Shown here one piece after another: positions 1 to 7,386 of a stretch of 64,000 nt of DNA. Source of the stretch: JALRHH01 sp964590315 (GTDB lineage Bacteria > Patescibacteriota > Saccharimonadia > Saccharimonadales > JALRHH01); contig CAZPVS010000004.1 of NCBI GenBank assembly GCA_964590315.1, forward strand, positions 5,348 through 69,347, written 5' to 3'. Under the pieces are notes generated by a model that saw only the letters and a list, made by a program, of their open reading frames with translations, ran no database searches and was not told the DNA's origin. Every line of letters begins with the position of its first letter. Positions within the stretch are counted from its first letter, which is position 1. The translations under genes and the position numbers were made by a program.

Positions 1-20
1 AGAGTCATTTTGACAAATAA

Positions 21-1022
21 TCACCCGCTTGCGCGCAGCAAGTCCATTAATTTTTGCGCAATTTTGTCGGGATCATGGCGAATATAGCTACGGGTATGCG
101 CAATCGCATCACCTGCCCTATCTTCTTTCCATGCGTCATGCGCTAATACGTCTGCACTAATAGGCATAAAGTGAGCTTGGGACAAGGCACTATGATCAAG
201 CCGCACCGGTAGTTCATCAGCAGCAGCGTACTTACGAAGCAGCTGTGAGTCTGGCGGGGCCGTGTTGTACAACACATAATTAAGGCACTCTTTACCTATG
301 AACCGTTCTATTTCAGCTGCAAAATCATGGACGGCAAATCCATCAGTTTGTCCCGGTTTAGTGACAAGATTACAGACGTAAACTAGTGGAGCTCCAGAAT
401 CGCATATGGCATCGCCTATACCGGGAACAACCAACGCGGGGGCTAAGCTACCATATATATTGCCCGGGGCAATGATGATTAAATCCGCGGCCGTAATAGC
501 GGCAATGGCAGCCGGGTTAGCACGAGGTGTTGGCTCAAGCCATATCTGCGGTCGGGGTTTCGTGAACCGAGCATGGCCAATGGTGAACTCACCCTTTATA
601 GGCCGTGGGCTCCCATCGTCCATGCACAAGGTGACGCTATCAAGCGTGATAGGCTCGACCCGTCCGGTAATGTTCAGGATCTGGCTGGCCAGCTCTACGC
701 CTTCTGCAAAATTACCGGTCATTTTCTCAAGTGCGGTTAGAAACAAATTGCCGAAGGCATGACCCTTAAGGCTCCCCTCCTCAAATCGATAGTTAAACAC
801 GTCACGTAATTTCTGTGTATCCGATAAAGCCACGAGACACTGCCGGACGTCACCTGGCGGCAACACGCCCAGTTCATCACGCAATGTCCCGGTGGAACCA
901 CCATCATCTGCCATGTTTACGAGTGCTGTGATGTTCTGCGTATGCCGTTTCAGCCCCGACAAAAGCGTAAAGCTGCCCGTACCCCCACCAATCACCACTA
1001 TGTTTGGGTTCGCATGCTGCAT
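21..1022 (-). CDS. YvcK/CofD-like family protein (gluconeogenesis factor type)
   Basis: The protein starts with a glycine-rich nucleotide-binding loop (IGGGTGSF, residues about 10-17) and then NMADDGGSTGTLRDELG, the signature shared by YvcK and CofD. In Firmicutes and Actinobacteria YvcK binds UDP-sugars and affects cell-wall precursor flux and cell shape; true CofD makes coenzyme F420. No F420 genes are nearby, so the YvcK role is the better inference. The ATG at 1022 is preferred because the longer frame would run into the preceding GH1 gene, whose stop lies 5 nt upstream; no clear Shine-Dalgarno is seen. Length (about 333 aa) is normal for the family. It is the downstream member of a two-gene unit with the beta-glucosidase. 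Confidence 0.9.
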   Translation of the reverse strand: MQHANPNIVVIGGGTGSFTLLSGLKRHTQNITALVNMADDGGSTGTLRDELGVLPPGDVRQCLVALSDTQKLRDVFNYRFEEGSLKGHAFGNLFLTALEKMTGNFAEGVELASQILNITGRVEPITLDSVTLCMDDGSPRPIKGEFTIGHARFTKPRPQIWLEPTPRANPAAIAAITAADLIIIAPGNIYGSLAPALVVPGIGDAICDSGAPLVYVCNLVTKPGQTDGFAVHDFAAEIERFIGKECLNYVLYNTAPPDSQLLRKYAAADELPVRLDHSALSQAHFMPISADVLAHDAWKEDRAGDAIAHTRSYIRHDPDKIAQKLMDLLRASG

Positions 1023-1027
1023 ACAGA

Positions 1028-2296
1028 TTATTCTTGAATCTTCTTGATAGTCGCTGCGAACCACTTAGCACTTGGCCGGATAGTCCGCTTCATATTGTTT
1101 TTTCTGTCGACATGTACTAAACCGAATTGCGGCCACCAACCATATTTCCATTCAAAATTATCTAACAAACTCCAGTGGAAATACCCCCGCAAGTCTACGC
1201 CCTCACTAATTGCCCGTTCCATCGCAACGATTGTTTCTTCTATCCACCACCTGCGATGTGTATCGTGGGCATCGGCGAGTCCGTTTTCTGTAATAAATAT
1301 CGGTTTCTTATAATGCGCCCACGCTCGTATCAATAGTGGGTATACCCCCTCAGGCTCCATGTACCAGCCGAGATCGTTGAGAGGAACCTTCGGATTATTT
1401 CGTTTGCCGAGACCCTTATAATAATCAGTGAAGTAATAGTTGATTCCAATGAAATCTTGGTGCCGCTTTAGGCGATTCAAAAACCACCAGTTCCAAAAAT
1501 AGCGCATCCACTTCGTCGAGATGTTATCGATGACATTGTGCGGGCGTTTTGATTGGATATTTGCGAGCTGAGACGCCACGCCCACATTTAGCGATGATTT
1601 TTTTGTCTTCAGTATGTGATAGGCACGGCGGTGTGCATGGGCAAGATTCCAATACACCTTTGCGAACGTAAAAAGACTTTTCTCCTGGGGCGGCCATTCC
1701 CCGGTCAAATAGCCAAAACTTGCATATACATTAGGTTCATTGAGAGTAATAATATACGTCAGTTCGTCTGCAAATTCATCAGCTATCTTTTGCACAAATC
1801 GCTCAAAATATGCAATATTGCTCCTCTTGGTGAAGCCACCTTTATCTGCAAACCATACCGGCATCGTCCAGTGCCAAATATTCGGGAACGGTTCGATGTG
1901 TCGTTTCCGAAGTGCTGCGATGTATTGCTTATAGTGCGTGATGGCAGCAACGTCCCACTTGCCTTCCTCAGGCTCTATCCGTGACCACTCTATGCCAAAT
2001 CTGAAAGCCGATAAATGCAAATCCTGCGCGATATCAAAATCTTCTTCGTAGCGCCGAAAATGATCAACGCCCTTACCGGAGATGTAATTTTCTGGGGTCT
2101 CCGCTTCGGGCTTGAACTCTTGCCATGATGGCACCCAGTTAAGGCGCTGATGCGCGGTCTGTGCAAGCTCTTTGGCATGTTCCAGTTCCCATACAGACCA
2201 CTGATTATACAGACCGCCCTCTACTTGATGGGCTGCGGTGCTCGCACCCCAAAAGAAGTGTTTTGGAAAATTTCTGTCAGGATGTTTTTCGTTCAT
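1028..2296 (-). CDS. Glycoside hydrolase family 1 beta-glucosidase
   Basis: A retaining GH1 enzyme that would hydrolyse beta-glucosides or related disaccharides. The acid/base motif TLNEPN has its Glu near residue 187 and the nucleophile motif FITENG has its Glu near residue 337, so both catalytic residues are present. No signal peptide is visible, which points to a cytoplasmic enzyme acting on imported sugar. At about 422 aa it is slightly shorter than typical GH1 enzymes (440-480). A TTG codon lies just before ATG 2296; the ATG is chosen because a TATACT box ends 8 nt upstream, fitting the leaderless pattern of this genome. The YvcK-like gene follows 5 nt after the stop. Confidence 0.93.
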   Translation of the reverse strand: MNEKHPDRNFPKHFFWGASTAAHQVEGGLYNQWSVWELEHAKELAQTAHQRLNWVPSWQEFKPEAETPENYISGKGVDHFRRYEEDFDIAQDLHLSAFRFGIEWSRIEPEEGKWDVAAITHYKQYIAALRKRHIEPFPNIWHWTMPVWFADKGGFTKRSNIAYFERFVQKIADEFADELTYIITLNEPNVYASFGYLTGEWPPQEKSLFTFAKVYWNLAHAHRRAYHILKTKKSSLNVGVASQLANIQSKRPHNVIDNISTKWMRYFWNWWFLNRLKRHQDFIGINYYFTDYYKGLGKRNNPKVPLNDLGWYMEPEGVYPLLIRAWAHYKKPIFITENGLADAHDTHRRWWIEETIVAMERAISEGVDLRGYFHWSLLDNFEWKYGWWPQFGLVHVDRKNNMKRTIRPSAKWFAATIKKIQE

Positions 2297-2304
2297 CAAG
2301 CTTA

Positions 2305-2310
2305 AGTATA
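2305..2310 (-). promoter_or_regulatory. -10 box of the GH1 gene, leaderless type
   Basis: TATACT on the minus strand lies 8 nt before ATG 2296, so transcription would start at or next to the start codon. No good -35 hexamer is visible at 16-18 nt. Confidence 0.45.
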
Positions 2311-2323
2311 CCGCATGGGTCGC

Positions 2324-2752
2324 TTAAAGCCCGTAAACAACCTCACCACGGTTTGTACGCGCCTGGAGATTACCCAGAATAGTGCGAACCGTGCTCAGAT
2401 TAAGATCTTCTAATTTTTTAAATCGAATACAGCTTCTACCAATACTCACGTTTCCAAGCTTATCGGCATTGGCTTCTGTAATGTATGTATCATTCTCGGT
2501 GGCACAAATATATAAACTGACATAATTCTTTTGGCAAGCGAGCGCTACAACGGGCCAATCACCTTCCCGGCCGCTTTTGCTCTTATAATGAAACATGCCG
2601 TAGCCAATCATATTCATCGCTACACTGGACACCATTTCACGTTCCAGGGCAGGTGCAGTGGTACGTATAAGCTCGTCAAGTGCTCTGAGTATAGGCTCGC
2701 GCTCCCCCGCTTTACTCATGTATTCATCGGGGTTGGTAGCTTCTATTTTCAT
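2324..2752 (-). CDS. DUF1801 (YdhG-like) domain protein
   Basis: 142 aa, the usual size of the DUF1801/YdhG fold. Family-like features are an early helical part (LDELIRTTAPALE, residues 24-36), the MIGYGMFHYKS segment, the VALACQKNYVSLYI beta region and the late GRSCIRFKKLEDL segment. The biochemical role of the family is not firmly known; some relatives are described as iron-chaperone-like, a weak guide here. Its ATG overlaps the stop of the upstream DUF1761 gene in an ATGA (2749-2752), so the two are translationally coupled. Confidence 0.75.
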   Translation of the reverse strand: MKIEATNPDEYMSKAGEREPILRALDELIRTTAPALEREMVSSVAMNMIGYGMFHYKSKSGREGDWPVVALACQKNYVSLYICATENDTYITEANADKLGNVSIGRSCIRFKKLEDLNLSTVRTILGNLQARTNRGEVVYGL

Positions 2753-3174
2753 GCGCCCATGATACCGATAATAAGCGCCATGACCATAATTGTTACGAAT
2801 TCATTACCGAAGGTGAGCAATGTCAGTTTTGTTGGTCGGCCCTCAAATGCATCATGCGTGTATATTCGTGCAGCGGTGAAACCAAGCCACAGCCAGAATC
2901 CACTTGCAAGGCTATTTTCTAAGAATGAGTTTCCGTAGGCCTGATTTGCTAGATATGAAACATGTGCGAGGACGTAGGCAGTAACTAATGATGCTAGGAA
3001 TACAGATCCCATGAGATACACCATTTCACCCGCTTTTGGAGACTTGCTCATGTCAACCTGAGCAAGTGTGGACCATGTTCTACCGAACACCCCACGCGCA
3101 TACCAAATACTACCGACAATCATCGATGACACGGCAGCCAATAGCACTGCCAAGAAGTTTACTTCTACGTTCAT
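2749..3174 (-). CDS. DUF1761 family membrane protein
   Basis: 141 aa with four hydrophobic segments: about residues 5-24, 52-72, a WLWLGFTAARI segment around 93-104, and 122-139. The pattern, including SIWYARGVFGRTW after the first helix, matches the small integral-membrane family DUF1761, whose function is unknown. An AGGGG Shine-Dalgarno precedes ATG 3174, and a TTGTAA-N16-CATAAT promoter lies upstream. Coupled by a 4-nt overlap to the DUF1801 gene, a pairing that is a plausible small operon with no known pathway. Confidence 0.75.
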   Translation of the reverse strand: MNVEVNFLAVLLAAVSSMIVGSIWYARGVFGRTWSTLAQVDMSKSPKAGEMVYLMGSVFLASLVTAYVLAHVSYLANQAYGNSFLENSLASGFWLWLGFTAARIYTHDAFEGRPTKLTLLTFGNEFVTIMVMALIIGIMGA

Positions 3175-3197
3175 AGGAGCCCCTTGTTTATGCTTTG

Positions 3198-3225
3198 ATT
3201 ATGCACGGTGCAGAATATTTTACAA
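3198..3225 (-). promoter_or_regulatory. Promoter of the DUF1761-DUF1801 pair
   Basis: On the minus strand TTGTAA (3220-3225) and CATAAT (3198-3203) are separated by 16 nt, followed by a short leader with an AGGGG ribosome-binding site. Confidence 0.5.
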
Positions 3226-3232
3226 GGGAAAA

Positions 3233-3799
3233 TTATACCCGAAGCCGTCGGTCGCGCGCATCAGCAACAGCGAGGCTGATCGCATCAACCACCTGCCCGT
3301 AGAGTTGCTCACAATCATACACTGTCATTTGCTCTTCATGTACATCGGCGTTTGGTAGCACGTCGGGTCGGATCATCGTACCAAAGTAGACAACGCCCTC
3401 ACCCGCCACTTGCTCGAGATAAAACATGGAAGATACCCGCGTAATACGTATCTCCGGACGGTGAATTTGGCTATCACTCCGTATTTTGTACGATTGCTTC
3501 AATGCGGATCGACCAAGATAGATTGTATGCTCGACGCTCAGTCTTACTGTCTCGAGAGGCCACACGTAACCTCGTAAGTCGCCTCGAGTATACTCCTGAG
3601 AATAATAGTTAACAAAAATGGTACCGTCGGTTTGGGCTGCATGTGGCCGAAATGCAGTGTCGTCTTCAAAATACAAAAGCTCATCCAGGCACTCCATGAC
3701 ACTTTGGATTTCCCCGCCGTGCATACGGGGCGAATGGGTGTCGTACAGAGCGCGGTGACGGGGGTAGTGATAGTGGGGCTGTTCTGAACTGGAAGTCAT
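3233..3799 (-). CDS. Hypothetical protein, last gene of the DUF4868 block
   Basis: Not recognised. A soluble protein of about 188 aa with no membrane segment or signal peptide. The start at 3799 (MTSSSEQ) is preferred over an ATG 24 nt upstream because AAAGGCAAGG sits just before it. The C-terminal part (IRPDV, then DCEQLYGQVVDAI) resembles the end of the protein at 4971-5504 (IQPDV, then DCDELSDRMLQII), so the two may be distant paralogs; this is an eye-made alignment. It lies 45 nt downstream of the DUF4868 gene on the same strand. Confidence 0.6.
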   Translation of the reverse strand: MTSSSEQPHYHYPRHRALYDTHSPRMHGGEIQSVMECLDELLYFEDDTAFRPHAAQTDGTIFVNYYSQEYTRGDLRGYVWPLETVRLSVEHTIYLGRSALKQSYKIRSDSQIHRPEIRITRVSSMFYLEQVAGEGVVYFGTMIRPDVLPNADVHEEQMTVYDCEQLYGQVVDAISLAVADARDRRLRV

Positions 3800-3844
3800 G
3801 TTGCCTTGCCTTTGCCCTATCATATCACCTTGTCGTTGATACTA

Positions 3845-4885
3845 CTAAGCCGGTTGGGTCTCGGCGAGAGTTAATGCTTCCTTCACCTCATCATCTTCAG
3901 TGATCTTAAGAGGCTTCTTGCTCTTAATCTCATATTTTTGGCCAGTCATAGGCGATTCATAGTAGTCATCATTTAATAGATTGACGAACTTCGTCAGATC
4001 TTTGGTATCCATGATAATTATCGAGCCATCGTTGTCAGTCATTAACTCGATACCTAGCTCATCGGCGTGGTTTAAGAGCTCTTCTTGATTAACAGCAGCG
4101 GGATCAATCTTCTGGAGCTTATTGATCAATGACTTCTTCTCCATGACCATTGCGTTAAGGGAATTCCCGTCCTCAAAACTCAGCTTAAAGTTGTCATGAA
4201 TCTCTGCAACTTTTTTAGCAGCTATTGCCGCCTTTTTTGCGTTGTAGCTAAACAATTGGTCGAGCTTCGTCTGATTAAACACGTACATGTCTTGTTCCAG
4301 AATCAGCATTTGATTATCTGCAGGAATACGGAGCGCGCCTTCTGCATCAAATGGCACAAACTTGCCACCCCGAACAAGCCAACCAGCATTACCCTTCATG
4401 ATGTTGCTGTTTGGCAATACCTTGGCCACATAAAATGGCTCACCCATGGTGGCATGCGTTACCCGTGCGATGACCCCTTTTATGCGCTTAAGGTCATGTT
4501 CTTCCTCGACGAACTGCTCTATCTCCGCCTCTTGTGTCTTCAGCCAGCTGAGGACTTCACGTGCTTTTGTGACATTCTTGAGCCGTGTACGCTGCAAGAC
4601 CATATCTTCTTGCTCTGCTTCCTCGAAACCACGTACGACCAAGCCCATATCGGCACCTTCGAGCACATATTCCAGTATTGGATCGAGTAAGATTTGATGC
4701 AGGTGCAGCTCAAGATCCTTACTACGCGATGTTTTATACACTACCGAATTTTTGTTAATAAGAAAGAGTTCTATCTTTAATTCTTCCTTAATCTGTACGA
4801 GATTATTTGCCCATAAGAATATATCTGTTTTTTGATAATCGTCGTCATCCTCAGAGGGCAGAACGGCTGTTTTGTTTTCATCCAT
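3845..4885 (-). CDS. DUF4868 domain protein, KwaB-like
   Basis: 346 aa, soluble. The C-terminal segment LLNDDYYESPMTGQKYE (residues 303-319) followed by a Lys-rich stretch is what I recognise as the end of the DUF4868 family, and the order of segments before it (YVAKVLP, GKFVPFD, MYVFNQTKLDQLFSY) agrees. DUF4868 is the fold of KwaB, the DNA-binding effector part of the Kiwa anti-phage system. The usual membrane partner KwaA is not seen next to it; flanking genes encode unknown soluble proteins. A TAGAAT box 7 nt before the ATG suggests a leaderless message. The family call is from motif memory, so moderate confidence; the defence role is inference. Confidence 0.62.
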   Translation of the reverse strand: MDENKTAVLPSEDDDDYQKTDIFLWANNLVQIKEELKIELFLINKNSVVYKTSRSKDLELHLHQILLDPILEYVLEGADMGLVVRGFEEAEQEDMVLQRTRLKNVTKAREVLSWLKTQEAEIEQFVEEEHDLKRIKGVIARVTHATMGEPFYVAKVLPNSNIMKGNAGWLVRGGKFVPFDAEGALRIPADNQMLILEQDMYVFNQTKLDQLFSYNAKKAAIAAKKVAEIHDNFKLSFEDGNSLNAMVMEKKSLINKLQKIDPAAVNQEELLNHADELGIELMTDNDGSIIIMDTKDLTKFVNLLNDDYYESPMTGQKYEIKSKKPLKITEDDEVKEALTLAETQPA

Positions 4886-4892
4886 GAAAACT

Positions 4893-4898
4893 ATTCTA
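4893..4898 (-). promoter_or_regulatory. -10 box of the DUF4868 gene, leaderless type
   Basis: TAGAAT on the minus strand ends 7 nt before ATG 4885; no convincing -35 hexamer. Confidence 0.4.
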
Positions 4899-4970
4899 CC
4901 TTAGAAGGCTCGGAATTTGCTGTTGTGAAATGCGACACTGCGACGCATAGCATGCCATGGAGGTTATAAG

Positions 4971-5504
4971 CTATCCTGTCTGTCTAAGCTCTTGCTGCGC
5001 GATAATTTGCAGCATCCGGTCGGACAGTTCATCACAATCACACGCATCAACAGGTCTGCTCCACATCATCACATCGGGCTGGATAATATCCACGATTTTC
5101 CTGTCATCGGTAAGGCTGGGAAGTGAATCAACGATAGGATTATGGTTGTCGTAAAAAAATTTTATTCCTGAACAGTGTCCGTCAGCATCCCAGTCAAACC
5201 GATAGAGTTCGCGTGTATTTGAATAGCGCAGACGGTGGCTCATAAGCAAAGAGAGGAACGACACGGACATCTGCCACCATCGAAAATCTTTCTTGCCCAC
5301 CGATACAGACAAAAACGTATCCAATCCGTTTGATCCAATCGGCCCAGCGGAGCTGTCATAGATAACAAACCGGTGCATGTTGTCGCGAACATTGACCCGT
5401 CGAGCCCGCTCACGGACCGTGCTCATAGCAAGTGATTGAATAGCCAATACTTCCTCTACGGGTATGGGCGGTAACTCGTAATATTCGGGAATTATTTCAC
5501 TCAT
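4971..5504 (-). CDS. Hypothetical protein, second gene of the DUF4868 block
   Basis: Not recognised. The open frame extends further upstream, but ATG 5504 (MSEIIPEYYELP) is chosen because it lies one base after the stop of the preceding gene. About 177 aa, soluble, with a Tyr/Trp/Asp-rich middle (KKDFRWWQMSVSF) and a C-terminal DCDELSDRMLQIIAQQ helix that resembles the end of the protein at 3233-3799. Its tight spacing to 5506-5964 indicates co-translation. Function unknown; context suggests a shared role with the DUF4868 protein. Confidence 0.6.
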   Translation of the reverse strand: MSEIIPEYYELPPIPVEEVLAIQSLAMSTVRERARRVNVRDNMHRFVIYDSSAGPIGSNGLDTFLSVSVGKKDFRWWQMSVSFLSLLMSHRLRYSNTRELYRFDWDADGHCSGIKFFYDNHNPIVDSLPSLTDDRKIVDIIQPDVMMWSRPVDACDCDELSDRMLQIIAQQELRQTG

Positions 5505-5505
5505 G

Positions 5506-5964
5506 CTATGCCGCGAAAAGCGCCTCCACTGAATGCATCGGTACATACACTCCGGAATGTATTTTCTCGCCTTCAAATGTCGGGTTACTGGCACTGGAAA
5601 GTATTTCGGTCTCAACTAGTACGAGGCATAAGCTCTTCACAAGCGATGTGCGAACATACCCGAACCGACTAAAATTACTTTTCATATATGCATCACCAAA
5701 ATACGTTCCATGATAGAGTGACTCATCGATAGATATGCGCTCTGTATCTCTCGTCAGGACAAACGCTCCAAGTGCATGGATGAGTATTTTTCGGCTGCCG
5801 TATATTTCCCGTGGGTCACCTAATAACTCTATCGCTTCCACGGCAAAATGTGGCTGAGTCGCCTCGTCCATAGACGCTAAGTTAGTCTGCAACTCTTTGG
5901 CTGTCTCGATAACATCACGGGCGATATATAGCTCCGATGGCGGTGACAGGTCTCTCGGTTCCAT
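5506..5964 (-). CDS. Hypothetical protein, first gene of the DUF4868 block
   Basis: Not recognised; 152 aa, no membrane segment. It begins with a helical stretch (ARDVIETAKELQTNLASM) and has a mixed alpha/beta composition. It is the promoter-proximal gene of a four-gene minus-strand block and carries the best promoter of the group: TTGAAA-N16-TATAAT with only 6 nt between the -10 box and the ATG, so its message should be leaderless. Confidence 0.6.
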   Translation of the reverse strand: MEPRDLSPPSELYIARDVIETAKELQTNLASMDEATQPHFAVEAIELLGDPREIYGSRKILIHALGAFVLTRDTERISIDESLYHGTYFGDAYMKSNFSRFGYVRTSLVKSLCLVLVETEILSSASNPTFEGEKIHSGVYVPMHSVEALFAA

Positions 5965-5970
5965 AAACTG

Positions 5971-5998
5971 ATTATAGAAGGATACTGCCCAGTTTCAA
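5971..5998 (-). promoter_or_regulatory. Consensus promoter of the DUF4868 block, leaderless
   Basis: TTGAAA (5993-5998), 16-nt spacer, TATAAT (5971-5976) on the minus strand; ATG 5964 follows after 6 nt. Confidence 0.7.
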
Positions 5999-6132
5999 GC
6001 ACGAAGTACATGTGCCTGATAGTTAAGTACTGAGGACGAGAAAGCTGGAAGAAGAATTACCGAGCAATGTACAGAGTTCCATAAATCCTACATACCCGAC
6101 TTAATCAGCAAGTATACATTGTAACCTAGATC

Positions 6133-6160
6133 TTGTTATAACTGATTTTTGTGTTATAGT
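6133..6160 (+). promoter_or_regulatory. Probable promoter of the secreted-protein gene
   Basis: TTGTTA (6133-6138), 16-nt spacer, TATAGT (6155-6160). The predicted start lies near 6167, giving a leader of about 47 nt that contains the AGGAGG site at 6204-6209. Confidence 0.5.
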
Positions 6161-6213
6161 TCGCTGGTGCATATGTGTGCATGGTATCTGTTCCCGATCC
6201 TCTAGGAGGAGAT

Positions 6214-6708
6214 GTGGTTCGACAGTGGGTTACGCTGATCGCAATGATCGCAGTAGCTGTTCCCCAGGCAACGGCCATTGCGGCTGACGCTTCGGAGGAC
6301 ACGCCGACACAAGTGGCGAGTGTCACCAAGGTCACGGCCAAGACGGTGCTCAACCGCTGCGGCGAGAAGTACACGTGGCGTACGGCCAGTTTCAGACTCC
6401 GCAAGGACACCAACACCCCACCCATCCAGAAGGTTCGGGTGCGCCAGATCCCTCACACCAGGTGGATCTGCGGTGAATTCACCCGCGTACTGAACGACGA
6501 GTTCAAGACGCAGAGTCACCAGATCAACATCTACGACACCGAGAAAGACACCGCTCCAGCGATGATTTGCGGCGCCCGGAGGTGTGCCTGGAAGAGCGAT
6601 GACTGGGGCGAAGCGAAGTTCTGGTTCTTTCTCCAGGCCAAGCACAGGACGGCCGAGGGTGAGTGGTTCTCCAGAAAGAGGACGCTCGTCATCGACGTCG
6701 CACAGTAG
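6214..6708 (+). CDS. Small secreted protein with foreign codon use
   Basis: Not recognised by family. I start it at GTG 6214 because AGGAGG (6204-6209) lies just upstream; earlier in-frame starts have no such site. From this start it has a textbook signal peptide: MVRQ, a hydrophobic core (VTLIAMIAVAV) and an alanine-rich cleavage region (ATAIAADA) near residues 22-26. The mature part of about 138 aa has four cysteines, room for two disulfides, and is rich in Trp, Lys and Arg. Third codon positions are strongly G/C (nearly all Lys are AAG; Asp GAC, Thr ACG/ACC), unlike neighbours, and it stands alone on the plus strand. This suggests recent transfer from a high-GC, possibly actinobacterial, source. 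Confidence 0.75.
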   Translation: MVRQWVTLIAMIAVAVPQATAIAADASEDTPTQVASVTKVTAKTVLNRCGEKYTWRTASFRLRKDTNTPPIQKVRVRQIPHTRWICGEFTRVLNDEFKTQSHQINIYDTEKDTAPAMICGARRCAWKSDDWGEAKFWFFLQAKHRTAEGEWFSRKRTLVIDVAQ

Positions 6709-6727
6709 CCCCTAGGGGCAACATCAT

Positions 6728-6758
6728 GGGGAGGCCCAAAATCCTTTTGGGCCTCCCC
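6728..6758 (+). terminator. Perfect 14-bp hairpin after the secreted-protein gene
   Basis: Arms 6728-6741 and 6745-6758 are exactly complementary with a 3-nt loop and begin 20 nt after the stop codon. No T-run follows; such U-poor strong hairpins are often called terminators in high-GC actinobacteria. Confidence 0.7.
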
Positions 6759-6791
6759 TGCAACACCTTTAAGACGATAATGTATCAAGCT

Positions 6792-6820
6792 AAAAGAGCC
6801 TCTATGACTGCGGCTCTTTT
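6792..6820. terminator. Bidirectional terminator hairpin
   Basis: AAAAGAGCC (6792-6800) pairs with GGCTCTTTT (6812-6820), followed on the plus strand by a T-rich tail. It can serve the plus-strand gene before it and the minus-strand gene that ends at 6869. Confidence 0.65.
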
Positions 6821-6868
6821 GTATTATATTGCCACAGTTACAACATCAGTTTAGAAAGGCAACTAGAA

Positions 6869-7366
6869 TTAATACGTACGGCTGTCGTATGCCCAGTGGA
6901 GAAGCGCTTGCCGTTGCCGACGACGACATGTCACATCTCCCGGATGACACGCCTTTCTAATTTGGGCAATATGCCGCGTCATGTTTTTCCATCTCTTGAT
7001 TTGCCTCGCGTCCTCTTCTGGTACTCGGCGCCCCATATAATAGCGGCAATACCACTGGAACCAGCCCCGTGGATCTTCCTCGTATATCCAGCCTTTTCGT
7101 TGCCATTCTGCCCTACTCTGGCTCGCGTCAACTTCAAAAAAGTTCATCAGCGGATTATGCACATCACTGATGCGGGCAGACGCAAACCATTTTGTCGGAA
7201 ATTCATCGTGTTCACCCTCAAAATAGTGCCCACCAAATACACCCAACTCCAACATCTGCTGCGGAGTGAGGTCAGGCTTAAACTCAGGATCGAAGTTCTT
7301 GCCTATCGGCTCGGTCAGTGTATAGGTATAGTCCTGTAAGCTATCATGAATACGCACTGTCTTCAT
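6869..7366 (-). CDS. Conserved hypothetical protein
   Basis: 165 aa. The segment DPEFKPDLTPQQMLELGVFGG (about residues 26-46) followed by a DEFPTKWF element is a pattern I have seen in uncharacterised proteins of bacteria and fungi, but I know no assigned function. The protein is rich in Trp, Tyr and Arg, with WFQWYCRYYMGRR near residue 102 and a basic C-terminus holding two Cys (ACHPGDVTC). It starts 20 nt after the stop of the restriction-modification gene without a clear ribosome-binding site, so co-transcription with that gene is likely. Confidence 0.65.
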   Translation of the reverse strand: MKTVRIHDSLQDYTYTLTEPIGKNFDPEFKPDLTPQQMLELGVFGGHYFEGEHDEFPTKWFASARISDVHNPLMNFFEVDASQSRAEWQRKGWIYEEDPRGWFQWYCRYYMGRRVPEEDARQIKRWKNMTRHIAQIRKACHPGDVTCRRRQRQALLHWAYDSRTY

Positions 7367-7386
7367 TATTTAACAGTCACCATGCG

